From: Myxococcales bacterium
GTDB lineage: Bacteria > Myxococcota_A > Polyangia > Fen-1088
NCBI GenBank assembly: GCA_022184915.1
Contig: JAGTJU010000006.1
Location: 186,001 to 250,000 of the forward strand
Direction: 5' to 3'
Length of the DNA stretch: 64,000 nt
Position numbers and translations under genes: made by a program. The notes under the pieces were generated by a model, which saw only the letters and a program-made list of their open reading frames with translations, made no database searches and was not told the origin of the DNA. This document shows, piece by piece, positions 47,176 to 55,849 of the stretch (positions within the stretch are counted from its first letter, which is position 1; every line of letters starts with the position of its first letter).

Positions 47176-48927
47176 TCAGTGATTGCCCCGCTCGGGCACC
47201 TCGGCCCCGCTGCCCCCACGCAGGAAATCGAAGTCGCAGCCCTCGTTGGCTTGCAAGACGTGGTCGCCGAAAAGTTTTGCGTACCCACGGGTCGCTGTGG
47301 CCGGGCGAGGCGAAAAGGCAGCCTGGCGTCGGGTCAACTCTTCGGGGCTCACCTCGAGGTGCAGCGTTCGTGCTGCCACGTCGAGCGCGATGACGTCGCC
47401 CGTGCGCACGAGCGCCAGGGGCCCCCCGATCGCCGCCTCGGGCGCGGCGTGCAGCACGACCGTTCCGTAGGCGGTGCCGCTCATGCGTGCATCCGAGATG
47501 CGAACCATGTCCGTGATCCCTTGCTGCAGGATCTTTTTGGGCAGAGCGAAGTTGCCGACCTCCGGGAAACCTGGATAGCCCCTGGGGCCACACATCCTCA
47601 GGACGAGCACCGCGTCGGGGGTTACGGGCAACGCCGGGTCGTCGACGCGCCGGTGGTAGTCGTCCATGTCCTCGAAGACGAGGGCGGGCCCCCGGTGCTT
47701 CATCAGGCTGGGTGAGGCCGCCGAGGGCTTGAGAACGGCTCCATCCGGGCACAAATTGCCCCGGAGCACAGCGATGCCGCCTTGGTCCTTGAAGGGCGCG
47801 GCCAGGGGGCGAATTACGTCGCGGTCGTAGCAGGGGGCGTCCTTGACGTTCTCCCAGAGGGTCTTGCCGTTGACCGTCAAGGCGTCCTTGTGAAGATGGT
47901 CTGCGAGCTCCCGCAGCACGGCTGGCAGCCCGCCCGCGTAATAAAAATCTTCCATCAAAAAGCGGCCCGACGGCATGAGATCGACCAGGCAAGGCACGTC
48001 GCGGCCCAGGCGGTCCCAATCGTCGAGGCTGAGCGCGACGCCCAGCCGACCCGCGAGGGCCAGCAGATGCACGACCGCGTTCGTGGAGCCGCCGATCGCG
48101 CCGTTGACCCGGATGGCGTTTTCGAAGGCCGCCTTGGTGAGCACCTGCGACAGGCGCAGATCTTCGTGGACCATTTCCACGATGCGGCGACCGGTCAGGT
48201 GCGCGAGCACCGCCCGCCGCGCGTCCACCGCAGGGATGGCGGCGTTGGTGGGGAGGCTCGCGCCGAGAGCCTCGACCATTGACGCCATGGTGGACGCCGT
48301 ACCCATGGTCATGCACGAGCCCGGGGAGCGTGACATGCACGCCTCGGCCTCGTGGACGTCGGCCTCGGTCCAGGCGCCCGTCTTGAGCTTGCTGGTGATC
48401 TCCCAGATGGCCGTGCCCGACCCGATGGTTTTGCCGCGAAACCGGCCATTCAGCATGGGCCCACCGGAAAGGGTGATCGTGGGCAGGTCGCAGCTGGCGG
48501 CCCCCATCATCAGCGCGGGCGTGGTTTTGTCGCAGCCCACGAGCAGCACCACGCCGTCGACGGGGTTGGCGCGGATCGTCTCTTCCACGTCCATGCTCGC
48601 CAAATTGCGAAACATCATCGTGGTGGGACGCATGAGCGTCTCGCCGAGGCTCATCACGGGGAACTCGAGGGGAAACCCGCCCGCCTCGTAGACGCCGCGC
48701 TTGACGTGATCGGCCAGCTGGCGCAGGTGCCCGTTGCACGGGGTCAGCTCTGACCAGGTGTTGCAGATCCCGATGACGGGGCGCCCATCGAACAGATGAG
48801 ACGGGTGCCCTTGGTTGCGCATCCACGAACGGTGCACCAGGCCCTCGGGTTCGGGGCGCGCGAACCAACCGGCGCTGCGGAGGGGGCGTCGGCCAGCTGG
48901 CCGTTTGGGATCGCCTGCGTCTGACAT
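47176..48927 (-). CDS. IlvD/Edd-family dehydratase, sugar-acid type
   Basis: The 583-residue dehydratase has three cluster-ligand cysteines in GICNTW, VGCDKT and GSCMTMGT. The segment HRSWMRNQGHPSHLFDG near the N-terminus is characteristic of the pentonate (L-arabonate, D-xylonate) dehydratase branch rather than dihydroxy-acid dehydratase (IlvD). It would convert an aldonic acid to the 2-keto-3-deoxy acid, but I cannot fix the sugar. An IlvD role cannot be excluded, as no other branched-chain synthesis gene is near. Start at 48927; the frame to 48996 has no conserved residues. It is convergent with mnmA, with a 13-base gap. Confidence 0.85.
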   Translation of the reverse strand: MSDAGDPKRPAGRRPLRSAGWFARPEPEGLVHRSWMRNQGHPSHLFDGRPVIGICNTWSELTPCNGHLRQLADHVKRGVYEAGGFPLEFPVMSLGETLMRPTTMMFRNLASMDVEETIRANPVDGVVLLVGCDKTTPALMMGAASCDLPTITLSGGPMLNGRFRGKTIGSGTAIWEITSKLKTGAWTEADVHEAEACMSRSPGSCMTMGTASTMASMVEALGASLPTNAAIPAVDARRAVLAHLTGRRIVEMVHEDLRLSQVLTKAAFENAIRVNGAIGGSTNAVVHLLALAGRLGVALSLDDWDRLGRDVPCLVDLMPSGRFLMEDFYYAGGLPAVLRELADHLHKDALTVNGKTLWENVKDAPCYDRDVIRPLAAPFKDQGGIAVLRGNLCPDGAVLKPSAASPSLMKHRGPALVFEDMDDYHRRVDDPALPVTPDAVLVLRMCGPRGYPGFPEVGNFALPKKILQQGITDMVRISDARMSGTAYGTVVLHAAPEAAIGGPLALVRTGDVIALDVAARTLHLEVSPEELTRRQAAFSPRPATATRGYAKLFGDHVLQANEGCDFDFLRGGSGAEVPERGNH

Positions 48928-48969
48928 GCTCGCATTCTCGCGAGCCGCCCTCGGGACGCAAGCGTCTTG

Positions 48970-48995
48970 TGGGGCGCTTTTTCGGCAGCGCCCCA
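48970..48995 (-). terminator. Strong hairpin after the fliJ-like gene
   Basis: A perfect 9-bp stem TGGGGCGCT/AGCGCCCCA with an 8-base loop lies between the fliJ-like stop (49002) and the start of the dehydratase gene (48927). On the minus strand it follows fliJ and probably ends its transcript, although no T-run is present. It would lie in the leader of the dehydratase message if that gene reads through. Confidence 0.5.
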
Positions 48996-49001
48996 AGGCG
49001 C

Positions 49002-49424
49002 TCAGCCGGCCCGGCGGTGGCGGCGCATCAACACGAGATCGTCGACCTCGCGGGCGGCCTTCTGGTCGCCGGCGCGGACGAGTTCGTCCCGCCGGGACTC
49101 GGCGATACGACGGATGGCCTCGGCCCGGGCGTGCACCGAAAGGTAGCTCGTGCGCGAGGACCCCTGGGCCGTCCGGGCGGCCTGCAGGGCGCGCTCGGCG
49201 TCCACGACCGAGCGGCGCGCATGGCCGTGAGCGCTATCCACCAGCTCCCAGAAGCCGGCCGGCCCGGCCGCGCGATGGTCGGCGAGAGCCCGGTGTCGGG
49301 CCTGCTCGAGCGCGTCTTGTGAATCGCTCAGCTTCCGGTTGGCTGCCGCCAAGGCCTGCAAGCTGCGCTCTTCGCGGTTTTCTTCCAGGCGCACCACGGG
49401 ATCGAGTCGCGTGCGGGGAGGCAT
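49002..49424 (-). CDS. fliJ: FliJ-like flagellar export chaperone
   Basis: The 140-residue product is one long charged coiled coil, starting near RLDPVVRLEENREERSLQAL and continuing through ANRKLSDSQDALEQARHRAL. It fits the shape and length of FliJ (about 145 residues), the component that links the export ATPase FliI to the gate protein FlhA. The primary sequence is poorly conserved in this family, so position beside flgG supports the call. It is transcribed away from the flg operon. Its usual partners fliF-fliI are not in this window. The start is set at the ATG at 49424; upstream codons look like a shadow. Confidence 0.62.
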   Translation of the reverse strand: MPPRTRLDPVVRLEENREERSLQALAAANRKLSDSQDALEQARHRALADHRAAGPAGFWELVDSAHGHARRSVVDAERALQAARTAQGSSRTSYLSVHARAEAIRRIAESRRDELVRAGDQKAAREVDDLVLMRRHRRAG

Positions 49425-49597
49425 CGGGAGGAAGTCATCGGCAGCTGCGGGAGGGCGCTTGAGCGGGCTGCGCACCGGTGTCCAGCGCAGAGCACGTCGA
49501 GACAGAAGTGTGGCGCAACGGCTTGGCCCTGGTCTTGCTGCTGGTCTCGACAAGGCAGAAACGTGACGGAGGGGAACAACCCTCGAGGAGATCGACG

Positions 49598-50383
49598 ATG
49601 CTGCGTTCGCTTTACACCGCCGCCACCGGCATGGAAGCCCAACAGTTCCAGATGGACACGATCGCCAACAACCTGGCCAACGTGAGCACCACGGGCTTCA
49701 AGCGCAACCGCGCGCAATTCGAAGACCTGCTCTCCGAGACGCTGCAGCCGGCCGGCGCTCCGACCCTTCAAGGGGGGGGGCGACCTTCCCCCCTGCAGGT
49801 GGGCCTGGGCGTGCGCACGGTGTCCTCGACCCGCAGCTTCTCCCAGGGTGACATGGTGACCACGAACAACCCCCTGGACCTGGCCGTGATGGGCGACGGG
49901 TTCTTCCGGGTTCAACGCACCAACGGCGAGCTCGCCTACTCGCGTGCCGGCAACTTCCGCATCGACTCGGCCGGCAGGCTCTCCACCCAGGCCGGCGAGC
50001 TGGTGGACCCGGGCATCACGGTGCCCCAGGACGCCACAGAGATCACGGCGCGTCCCGAGGGCATCGTGACGGCGAAGGTGGCCGGCCGTGAGGAGCCCCT
50101 CGAACTTGGGACCCTCGAGCTCGTGATGTTTTCGAACCCCGAGGGGCTCGAGGCGATAGGGGGGAACTTGCTCCGGTCCACGGTGGCGAGCGGCGTTCCC
50201 ATCATGGTTCGCCCGGGTGAGCAAGGCGCTGGCACCATCTTGCAGGGCTTCACCGAAGGCTCGAACGTCAAGGCGGTCGAGGAGATGATCGGTCTCATCT
50301 CCACCCAACGCTCGTACGAGCTCAACTCGAAGGTGATCTCGACAGCGGATCAGATGCTGCAGCGCTTGACCAACCTGCGTTGA
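49598..50383 (+). CDS. flgG: Flagellar distal rod protein FlgG
   Basis: The 261-residue product is a complete distal-rod protein: MLRSLYTAATGMEAQQ at the N-terminus, NNLANVSTTGFKRNRAQFEDLL, the middle GFFRVQRTNGELAYSRAGNF, and the C-terminal VKAVEEMIGLISTQRSYELNSKVISTADQMLQ signature in pieces. It forms the distal rod of the flagellum. The gene contains a run of nine G (49772-49780) coding GlyGlyGly in frame. A ribosome site AGGAG precedes the ATG. flgF, which usually precedes it, is absent here. This is the first gene of the flagellar operon, with the fliJ-like gene divergent. Confidence 0.95.
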   Translation: MLRSLYTAATGMEAQQFQMDTIANNLANVSTTGFKRNRAQFEDLLSETLQPAGAPTLQGGGRPSPLQVGLGVRTVSSTRSFSQGDMVTTNNPLDLAVMGDGFFRVQRTNGELAYSRAGNFRIDSAGRLSTQAGELVDPGITVPQDATEITARPEGIVTAKVAGREEPLELGTLELVMFSNPEGLEAIGGNLLRSTVASGVPIMVRPGEQGAGTILQGFTEGSNVKAVEEMIGLISTQRSYELNSKVISTADQMLQRLTNLR

Positions 50384-50393
50384 GACGACGGCC

Positions 50394-51068
50394 ATGAAGT
50401 TCGGCGTATCACATCTGCTCGCGGCGGCGCTCGTTTGGGGCCAAGCCGCACCGGCACGCGCCGTCGATCGGGGCCAAACGCACGAGCAGGTGCGCGCCCT
50501 CGTGGAGCAGGCGGCGACAGGCGCGGTGACCCTGGCCGAAGCGCGGGTGACGATTGGGCGCACCACCGTGCGCCTGCCTCGCGGGTGCAAGGCGCTTGCT
50601 GCCGTGGTCGATCGACCCATTCAGGGCTCTGGCACGCTGGTGGCGAAACTGAACGGCCAAAACCGGGAGCAAGAGACCTGTGCGGGATGGGTTCGCGCGG
50701 ACGTGACGGTGACCGCGCCCGTGATGATCGCAGCCCGGGTGCTGCGGGCTGGCGAGCCGCTCGACCTGGCCACGACGGTGGAGTGGAGGGAGATCGGGCC
50801 CGGGGCGACGCCGGCGGTCCCCAGAGCCGGGGCCTTCGCTGCGCGCACATTGATGGCCGGGCAGGTGCTGGACGCCGCCTCGGTGCGCGCCGATCGGCTT
50901 GCCTCGGGAGGTCAGGTCAAGGTGACGGTGCGCTCTGGGGGCGTGACGATCGAGCAGTCCGGTCGCCTCGTGTCCTGCGGCGCTGACCGCACGTGCGCGG
51001 TGCTGCCCTCGGGCAAGCACGTCGAAGGCGTGATGGAGGACGGCCGCCTGGTCGTACGCGCGCCATGA
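50394..51068 (+). CDS. flgA: P-ring assembly chaperone FlgA
   Basis: The 224-residue product has an N-terminal signal peptide (ending APARAVD) and a C-terminal SAF-type domain (VMIAARVLRAGEPLDL, AAFARTLMAGQVL-like, GGVTIEQSGRLVS). FlgA is a periplasmic chaperone for FlgI. Two cysteines (QETCAGW and SCGADRTC) are in the mature protein. It lies 10 bases after flgG and overlaps flgH by ATGA. A long antisense frame through this gene is a shadow. Confidence 0.85.
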   Translation: MKFGVSHLLAAALVWGQAAPARAVDRGQTHEQVRALVEQAATGAVTLAEARVTIGRTTVRLPRGCKALAAVVDRPIQGSGTLVAKLNGQNREQETCAGWVRADVTVTAPVMIAARVLRAGEPLDLATTVEWREIGPGATPAVPRAGAFAARTLMAGQVLDAASVRADRLASGGQVKVTVRSGGVTIEQSGRLVSCGADRTCAVLPSGKHVEGVMEDGRLVVRAP

Positions 51069-51778
51069 GGGCAGGGGCTTGCCGGGCTCTCCTGGGGCCC
51101 TTCCTTGCGCTCTTCCTTGCATGGGGACCTGGCTGCGGCAGCGGCCACATCAACGAATATCAACCGAAACGACGAAAGTACGATTTGCCTGCGGAACAAC
51201 AAGACGTCGACAAGCCCTACTCGGAGGGCAGCCTTTGGCTTCCGGGTCGGCCTGCGTCCATGTTGTTCACGGACGCCCGCGCGCTGCGGGTCAACGACAT
51301 CGTGGTGGTAAAGATCGAGGAGGTCGCCGACGCTCACCGTCGGGCCGACACCAACCTGGATCGAGAGTCCACCGCCGAGGCCAAGATTGACGCCTTTTTG
51401 GGCATGCTCAAGAAGCTTGAAGGCATCGACCCGGACTTCGAGGCCAAGCTGGCCGGCGGCTCGAAGAGCAGCTTCAAGGGCCAGGGGCGCACGGCACGCA
51501 GCGAGTATTTTCAGGCCACCGTGCCCGCCACCGTGCGGACGGTGCTGCCGAACGGGAACCTCTTCGTGGAAGGCCATCGGGTCATTTTGGTGAACAGCGA
51601 AGAGCAGCACTTCTACATTTCGGGCGTGGTGCGTCCCATCGACATCGACCAGGAAAACAGCGTGAAGAGCTCGATGGTCGCTGACGCGGAGATCGAGTTC
51701 GTTGGTAAGGGCGTGCTGACTGAAAACCAGCGTCAAGGCTTCCTGTCGCGCTACCTCGGGTGGTTATGGCCGTTCTGA
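51065..51778 (+). CDS. flgH: Flagellar L-ring lipoprotein FlgH
   Basis: The 237-residue product has a lipobox GPGC (Cys24), then [30 protein letters not shown] in pieces, [36 protein letters not shown] and the C-terminal [18 protein letters not shown]. It forms the outer-membrane L-ring. Its presence shows that the cell has an outer membrane with a Gram-negative flagellum. The stop overlaps the flgI start by 13 bases. Confidence 0.93.
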   Translation: MRAGACRALLGPFLALFLAWGPGCGSGHINEYQPKRRKYDLPAEQQDVDKPYSEGSLWLPGRPASMLFTDARALRVNDIVVVKIEEVADAHRRADTNLDRESTAEAKIDAFLGMLKKLEGIDPDFEAKLAGGSKSSFKGQGRTARSEYFQATVPATVRTVLPNGNLFVEGHRVILVNSEEQHFYISGVVRPIDIDQENSVKSSMVADAEIEFVGKGVLTENQRQGFLSRYLGWLWPF

Positions 51779-52891
51779 CGAAGCTCGGCCTGCGGCGCCT
51801 GGGGGCGCTCGTGGGGCTCGTCGCGATGGGCGCGGCGGCCGGCCCCGCGTTCGGCGTTCCGGTGCGCATCAAGGAGCTGGCCGCGGTTCAAGGCGTGCGA
51901 GAGAACGCGCTTTACGGCTACGGTCTTGTGGTGGGGCTGCGGCAGACCGGCGACACGGAGCGCGTGTTTTTTACGTCCCAGTCGATCAGCGGCATGCTGG
52001 GCCGGGCTGGGCATCCGCATCGATCCCCGCGACGTGCGCGTGCGGAACGTGGCTGCGGTCATGGTCACGGCGAAGCTGCCCACCTTTGCGCGGCCAGGCG
52101 CCAAGCTCGACGTGCACGTGGCGTCCATGGGTAACGCCACGTCTTTGCTGGGCGGCGTTCTGTTGGTCACGCCGCTCACCGGGCCTGATGGTCAGGTGTA
52201 TGCGCTGGCGCAGGGCCCCGTGCAAGTGGGGGGCTTCGACGTGTCGGCCGCGGGCTCGCGTTTTCAAAAGAACCAGCCCACCTCGGGGCTCGTCCCGGGA
52301 GGCGGCACGGTGGAACGCGCCGTGACCCCGCGTCTGGACGGGGGGGTCGTGCTGCTCGGTCTGCGCTCACCCGATTTCACCACCGCCAGCCGCATCGCCC
52401 AAAGCATCAACGCGGCGTTGGGTGAGGGAACGGCCACGCCTCTCGATCCCGCCGCGGTCGAGCTGAAGGTGCCTGAAGCCCAGAAGGCCAACCCCATGGC
52501 GATGCTGACGCAGATCGAGGCCCTCGAGGTCGAAGCCGACCAGCGGGCCCGGGTCGTCGTCAGTGAGCGCACGGGCACCGTGGTGGCTGGCGAACGCGTG
52601 CGCATCCGCCCCGTGGCCATCGCTCACGGGGGGCTGACCATCGCGGTCAGCCAGACCCCCTTCGTCTCGCAGCCAAACGCCTTTGCCCAGGGGCGAACGG
52701 TCCAGGGCAACGTGGCCAGCGTCGAGGCCAAAGAGAAGGCGGGCCCCGTCGTGGGCTTGCCGGCCACCAGCACCGTCGAAGAGCTGGTCAAAGCGCTGAA
52801 CCTCCTGGGTGTGACCCCCATAGACCTCGTTGCCATTCTCCAAGCGCTCAAGGCGCAGGGGGCTCTCGATGCCGATCTGGAGGTTCTGTGA
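51766..52891 (+). CDS. flgI: Flagellar P-ring protein FlgI, with one apparent +1 frameshift
   Basis: Two frames together encode a full FlgI of about 374 residues. The first gives the signal peptide and [25 protein letters not shown] up to [10 protein letters not shown]. The second starts at [14 protein letters not shown] and runs through [31 protein letters not shown] and the conserved end to the stop at 52891. The shift is fixed by CCGGGCTG at 52002-52009: with one G fewer the frame reads MLGRLGIR, exactly as in other FlgI proteins. As read, the protein would stop soon after the shift and the P-ring could not form. Every neighbour is intact, so a consensus error is more likely than decay. 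Confidence 0.85.
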
Positions 52892-53652
52892 TGCGGGCCG
52901 TGGGGGACCTGGACGAGGCGGTCCGGGCGCTCGAGGCCACGCTGGCCCGGCAGCTTCTGCAGGCCAGCAAAGCCTTCGGCGGAGGCGACGGCCCGGGATC
53001 CCAGATTCGTACCGACATGTTCATCGAGACCTTGGCGGACGTGCTGGCCGAGGGCCAGGGCCTCGGTCTGGGGCCGCTCCTGCGCGCCTCCCTTGAAACT
53101 TCGGGTGCCGAGGCCACCGAGGTGCTCTCGCCGCTCGGCGAGTTCGGTCGCCCGCGAGGTTTGAACGGGTTGACGGGGGCTCCGCTTGCGCTTCCGGCCG
53201 AAGGGGAGGCAGGGGCTCACCCGCGGGTCTCGAGCGAGTTTGGTAGGCGCGTGGACCCCCTTGCGGGGGATGGGCGCTTTCATGCAGGCATCGATTTGGC
53301 CATGCCCGCCGGGACCCCGGTGAGGGCGGCCCTCGCGGGCGTGGTGAAGGGGGCGGGCGCGCGGGGCGGCTATGGCAACGCCGTGGAAATCGATCACGGC
53401 AACGGATTAACCACGCTCTACGGTCACAACGCACATCTGGAGGTCGAACCAGGGCAACGGGTCAAGGCGGGACAAATCATCGCGGAAGTGGGACAGTCGG
53501 GGCGAGCCACCGGGCCACACCTACATTTGGAGGTCCGGGTGGATGGAAAACCGACGAATCCACGGGCGGCACTTAATGCCTACCGCGTCCGTGTCGAAGA
53601 CACAGTAGCGGCCGAATGGCCGCTGTCTCCAAAGGAAGGAGACAAGCGATGA
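52888..53652 (+). CDS. flgJ: FlgJ rod-binding domain fused to M23 peptidase
   Basis: The 254-residue product has two parts. Residues 1-100 fit the FlgJ rod-binding domain (LARQLLQASKAFGGG, RTDMFIETLADVLAEGQGLGL). Residues about 120-230 are a complete M23/LytM endopeptidase: FHAGIDLAMPAGTPV with the HxxxD zinc ligands, GNGLTTLYGHNAHL, and GPHLHLEV with the HxH ligand. In enterobacteria FlgJ carries a glucosaminidase domain instead, and in many deltaproteobacteria none. There is no signal peptide, so it is probably exported through the flagellar rod. It should open peptidoglycan for the rod by cleaving peptide bonds. Start GTG 52888 or ATG 52891. Confidence 0.88.
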   Translation: MMRAVGDLDEAVRALEATLARQLLQASKAFGGGDGPGSQIRTDMFIETLADVLAEGQGLGLGPLLRASLETSGAEATEVLSPLGEFGRPRGLNGLTGAPLALPAEGEAGAHPRVSSEFGRRVDPLAGDGRFHAGIDLAMPAGTPVRAALAGVVKGAGARGGYGNAVEIDHGNGLTTLYGHNAHLEVEPGQRVKAGQIIAEVGQSGRATGPHLHLEVRVDGKPTNPRAALNAYRVRVEDTVAAEWPLSPKEGDKR

Positions 53653-53954
53653 AAGTCACCAACGACAAACCCGTCACCCAGGTCGACAGGACACCCGCCG
53701 CGGACGCTGCCCACCAGCAGCAACAGCGCGTGGGGGCCAAGCCGGATCGTGTGAGCGTCGAGCAGACACGAACCGCGGCCGAGATGGCACAAAATGCCAA
53801 AAAGGCCGTCAACGAAGACCGGGAGGCGCGGCTCAAGCGACTGGAGGCATCCGTCAAAGGCGGAACCTACAGGCCCAATCCGTCTCGCGTGGCCGAGGAG
53901 ATCCTCGCCCAGGCCGAGCTGGACGCAAGGCTGCGCGCCCTTTTCATGGGTTGA
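53649..53954 (+). CDS. flgM: Anti-sigma-28 factor FlgM
   Basis: The 101-residue product has a disordered polar first half and the C-terminal helical FlgM domain (RLKRLEASVKGGTYRPNPSRVAEEIL in pieces; the family has a similar IR...V..G.Y.vd...vA..il). It binds and inhibits FliA (sigma-28) until it is exported through the finished hook. It overlaps flgJ by ATGA and is followed within 2 bases by flgN. This implies that late genes such as flagellin are under sigma-28 control, although I could not find a clear sigma-28 promoter. Confidence 0.85.
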   Translation: MKVTNDKPVTQVDRTPAADAAHQQQQRVGAKPDRVSVEQTRTAAEMAQNAKKAVNEDREARLKRLEASVKGGTYRPNPSRVAEEILAQAELDARLRALFMG

Positions 53955-53956
53955 CG

Positions 53957-54430
53957 ATGGAACACATAGAACGAGCGATTGTCACCAGCCAGGCCCTCGA
54001 GCAGACGCTGGAGGAGGAAGTTGTACGCGCCCGGAACCAGCGGGTGCTCATCCGAAACTTCGACGCGCAAGCGTTGCTCGACCGTGCTGCGGTTCGGGAG
54101 GCGTGGAACCGTCGCGTACGAAGCCTTCAACAGGAGCTTGGCGGGCACCTGACGGAGGTGGCCGAGCGGTACGGCCTGAGGGAGGTCACCATCGAAAGTC
54201 TAGCCCTCGTGGTGGAGGATCCCGCGCGCCGCTTGGCCGATAGCCTGGCGCACATCAGGGCGTTGGCAGGCACGCTCAACGAACTGGACGCGCTGAACCA
54301 CCACCTGGCCCAAAGAGCGAGCGCGGTGGTCAGAGGGTTCCTGGGCGCGCTGACGGGTGGCAACGCCACCTATAACCAGAGGGGGGAGTCGCGGCCGGTG
54401 ACGGGGTCCACTTATTCGGGGACTGCTTAG
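53957..54430 (+). CDS. flgN: Hook-associated protein chaperone FlgN
   Basis: The 157-residue, nearly all-helical protein matches FlgN, the chaperone of FlgK and FlgL. Evidence is the position between flgM and flgK plus the long amphipathic helices (ALEQTLEEEVVRARNQRV, and later LADSLAHIRALAGTLNELDALN in shape). A TTG at 53951 overlapping flgM would add two residues. The C-terminal 25 residues are Gly/Ser/Thr-rich and probably disordered. The sequence alone is weak for this family; gene order decides. Confidence 0.8.
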   Translation: MEHIERAIVTSQALEQTLEEEVVRARNQRVLIRNFDAQALLDRAAVREAWNRRVRSLQQELGGHLTEVAERYGLREVTIESLALVVEDPARRLADSLAHIRALAGTLNELDALNHHLAQRASAVVRGFLGALTGGNATYNQRGESRPVTGSTYSGTA

Positions 54431-54438
54431 GAGCCATC

Positions 54439-55845
54439 ATGGCCGACCTGCTCTCGATTCTCAGCCAGGGCGCCAACGGACTTTCGGCCCACCGGGCTGC
54501 CGCGCAGACGGCCGCCCACAACATTCAGAACGTGAACACCGAGGGTTACTCGCGACAGCGGGTCGACCTCGAGACCTTGCCGGCCGAGTATCTGCGGAAC
54601 ACTGCCTACGCCGGCATGGGTGTCGCCATAGGAGCGATCTCACAAAGCCGCGACGCCTTCCTCGAACGTCAGGTTCCGGCCACCCTGCGAGCTCAGGCGC
54701 AATACACCGCAGAAAGCAGCAGCCTGAGGTCGATGGTGGCGCTGAACCCCGAATCGACGGGAGGCCTCACGGAGGCGTTCTCGGCCTTTTACCGCGACAT
54801 GCGCATGCTCTCGCAGAATCCGAGCCAGGCCGGTCTGCGCGCGGCCGTCACCGGCGCCGCCCGCAATGTGGCCTACGCGTTCAACCGAACCGCCAACGGC
54901 ATTCAGTCGGCGCAAGCCGGCATCGACACACAAGTCGAGCAGAGCGTCGAGGAAGCGAACCGGATGGCCACTCGGGTGGCCAACCTGAACGGCGAGATCG
55001 CCAAGGCACGCGCCATGGGCGGTGAACCGAACGATCTGCTCGACCAGCGCCGCCTGGCCAGCGACCGGCTCTCGGAGCTCCTGGGTACCTATCCGGTGCC
55101 CGATGCCGCTGGCAACCTCAACATGGCCTTGCCTGGGGGGCTCGTGATCGTGAGCGCCAATGAGGCGTCCACCCTCACCGCAGCTGCGGATCCCAACAAC
55201 GCCGGACGGCTCTCGGTACAAGTCACGCGCATCGGCACCCAGACCACGGAGATCTTGAGCTCCCGTTTGCTGGGCGGTGAGGTGCGTGGCTTTCTCGACG
55301 CGCGGGACGGCACCCTGCAGCAAACGCTAAATGCGCTCGACACGCTCGCCTTCGACTTTGCGAACAGCGTCAACACCCAGCACCTGGCGGGCTTCGATCT
55401 AAATGGCAATGCAGGGCAGCCGATGTTCGACGTGGGCGTCACCTCCGATGGCACCGCGGGAACGCTTTCCGTGAGCGCCGCCCTGATCTCAGACCATCGT
55501 CTTTTGGCCAGCATCGGCGCAGCCGGCAACGGGCCCGGCGACGGGAGCAACGTGCTGGCCCTCATTGCGACGGAGTCGCAGCTGCTTTCCGGGGGGGAGA
55601 CGGCCGTGGGCGCCCTGTCGTCGATCATCTCCAGCTTCGGCGCACGAAGCCGCGAAGCTGAAGCCCGCGCCCAGCAAGAGTCTGCCATTGCCAGCAACCT
55701 GCGCGCGATGCGGGAATCCGTGTCCGGTGTGTCCATCGACGAAGAGATGGTGAACATGACCAAAGCACAGCGCGCCTTCGATGCGGTCAGCCGCGTGATC
55801 CAGACCGCGAACGAGATGATGCAAACCCTCATGACCCTGAAGTGA
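54439..55845 (+). CDS. flgK: Hook-associated protein 1 FlgK
   Basis: The 468-residue product has the N-terminal rod/hook signature ANGLSAHRAAAQTAAHNIQNVNTEGYSRQRVDL (in pieces), a central domain and the C-terminal VSIDEEMVNMTKAQRAFDAVSRVIQTANEMMQ. FlgK joins hook and filament. The start is an ATG 8 bases after flgN with a GGAG upstream. It is normal in length and composition. Confidence 0.95.
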   Translation: MADLLSILSQGANGLSAHRAAAQTAAHNIQNVNTEGYSRQRVDLETLPAEYLRNTAYAGMGVAIGAISQSRDAFLERQVPATLRAQAQYTAESSSLRSMVALNPESTGGLTEAFSAFYRDMRMLSQNPSQAGLRAAVTGAARNVAYAFNRTANGIQSAQAGIDTQVEQSVEEANRMATRVANLNGEIAKARAMGGEPNDLLDQRRLASDRLSELLGTYPVPDAAGNLNMALPGGLVIVSANEASTLTAAADPNNAGRLSVQVTRIGTQTTEILSSRLLGGEVRGFLDARDGTLQQTLNALDTLAFDFANSVNTQHLAGFDLNGNAGQPMFDVGVTSDGTAGTLSVSAALISDHRLLASIGAAGNGPGDGSNVLALIATESQLLSGGETAVGALSSIISSFGARSREAEARAQQESAIASNLRAMRESVSGVSIDEEMVNMTKAQRAFDAVSRVIQTANEMMQTLMTLK

Positions 55846-55849
55846 GACC

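Noticed and set aside
49511-49526. TGGCGC...TTGG looking like a sigma-54 promoter before flgG
   Set aside because: The GG and GC dinucleotides are not at the required 10-base spacing, and there are two mismatches in the core.
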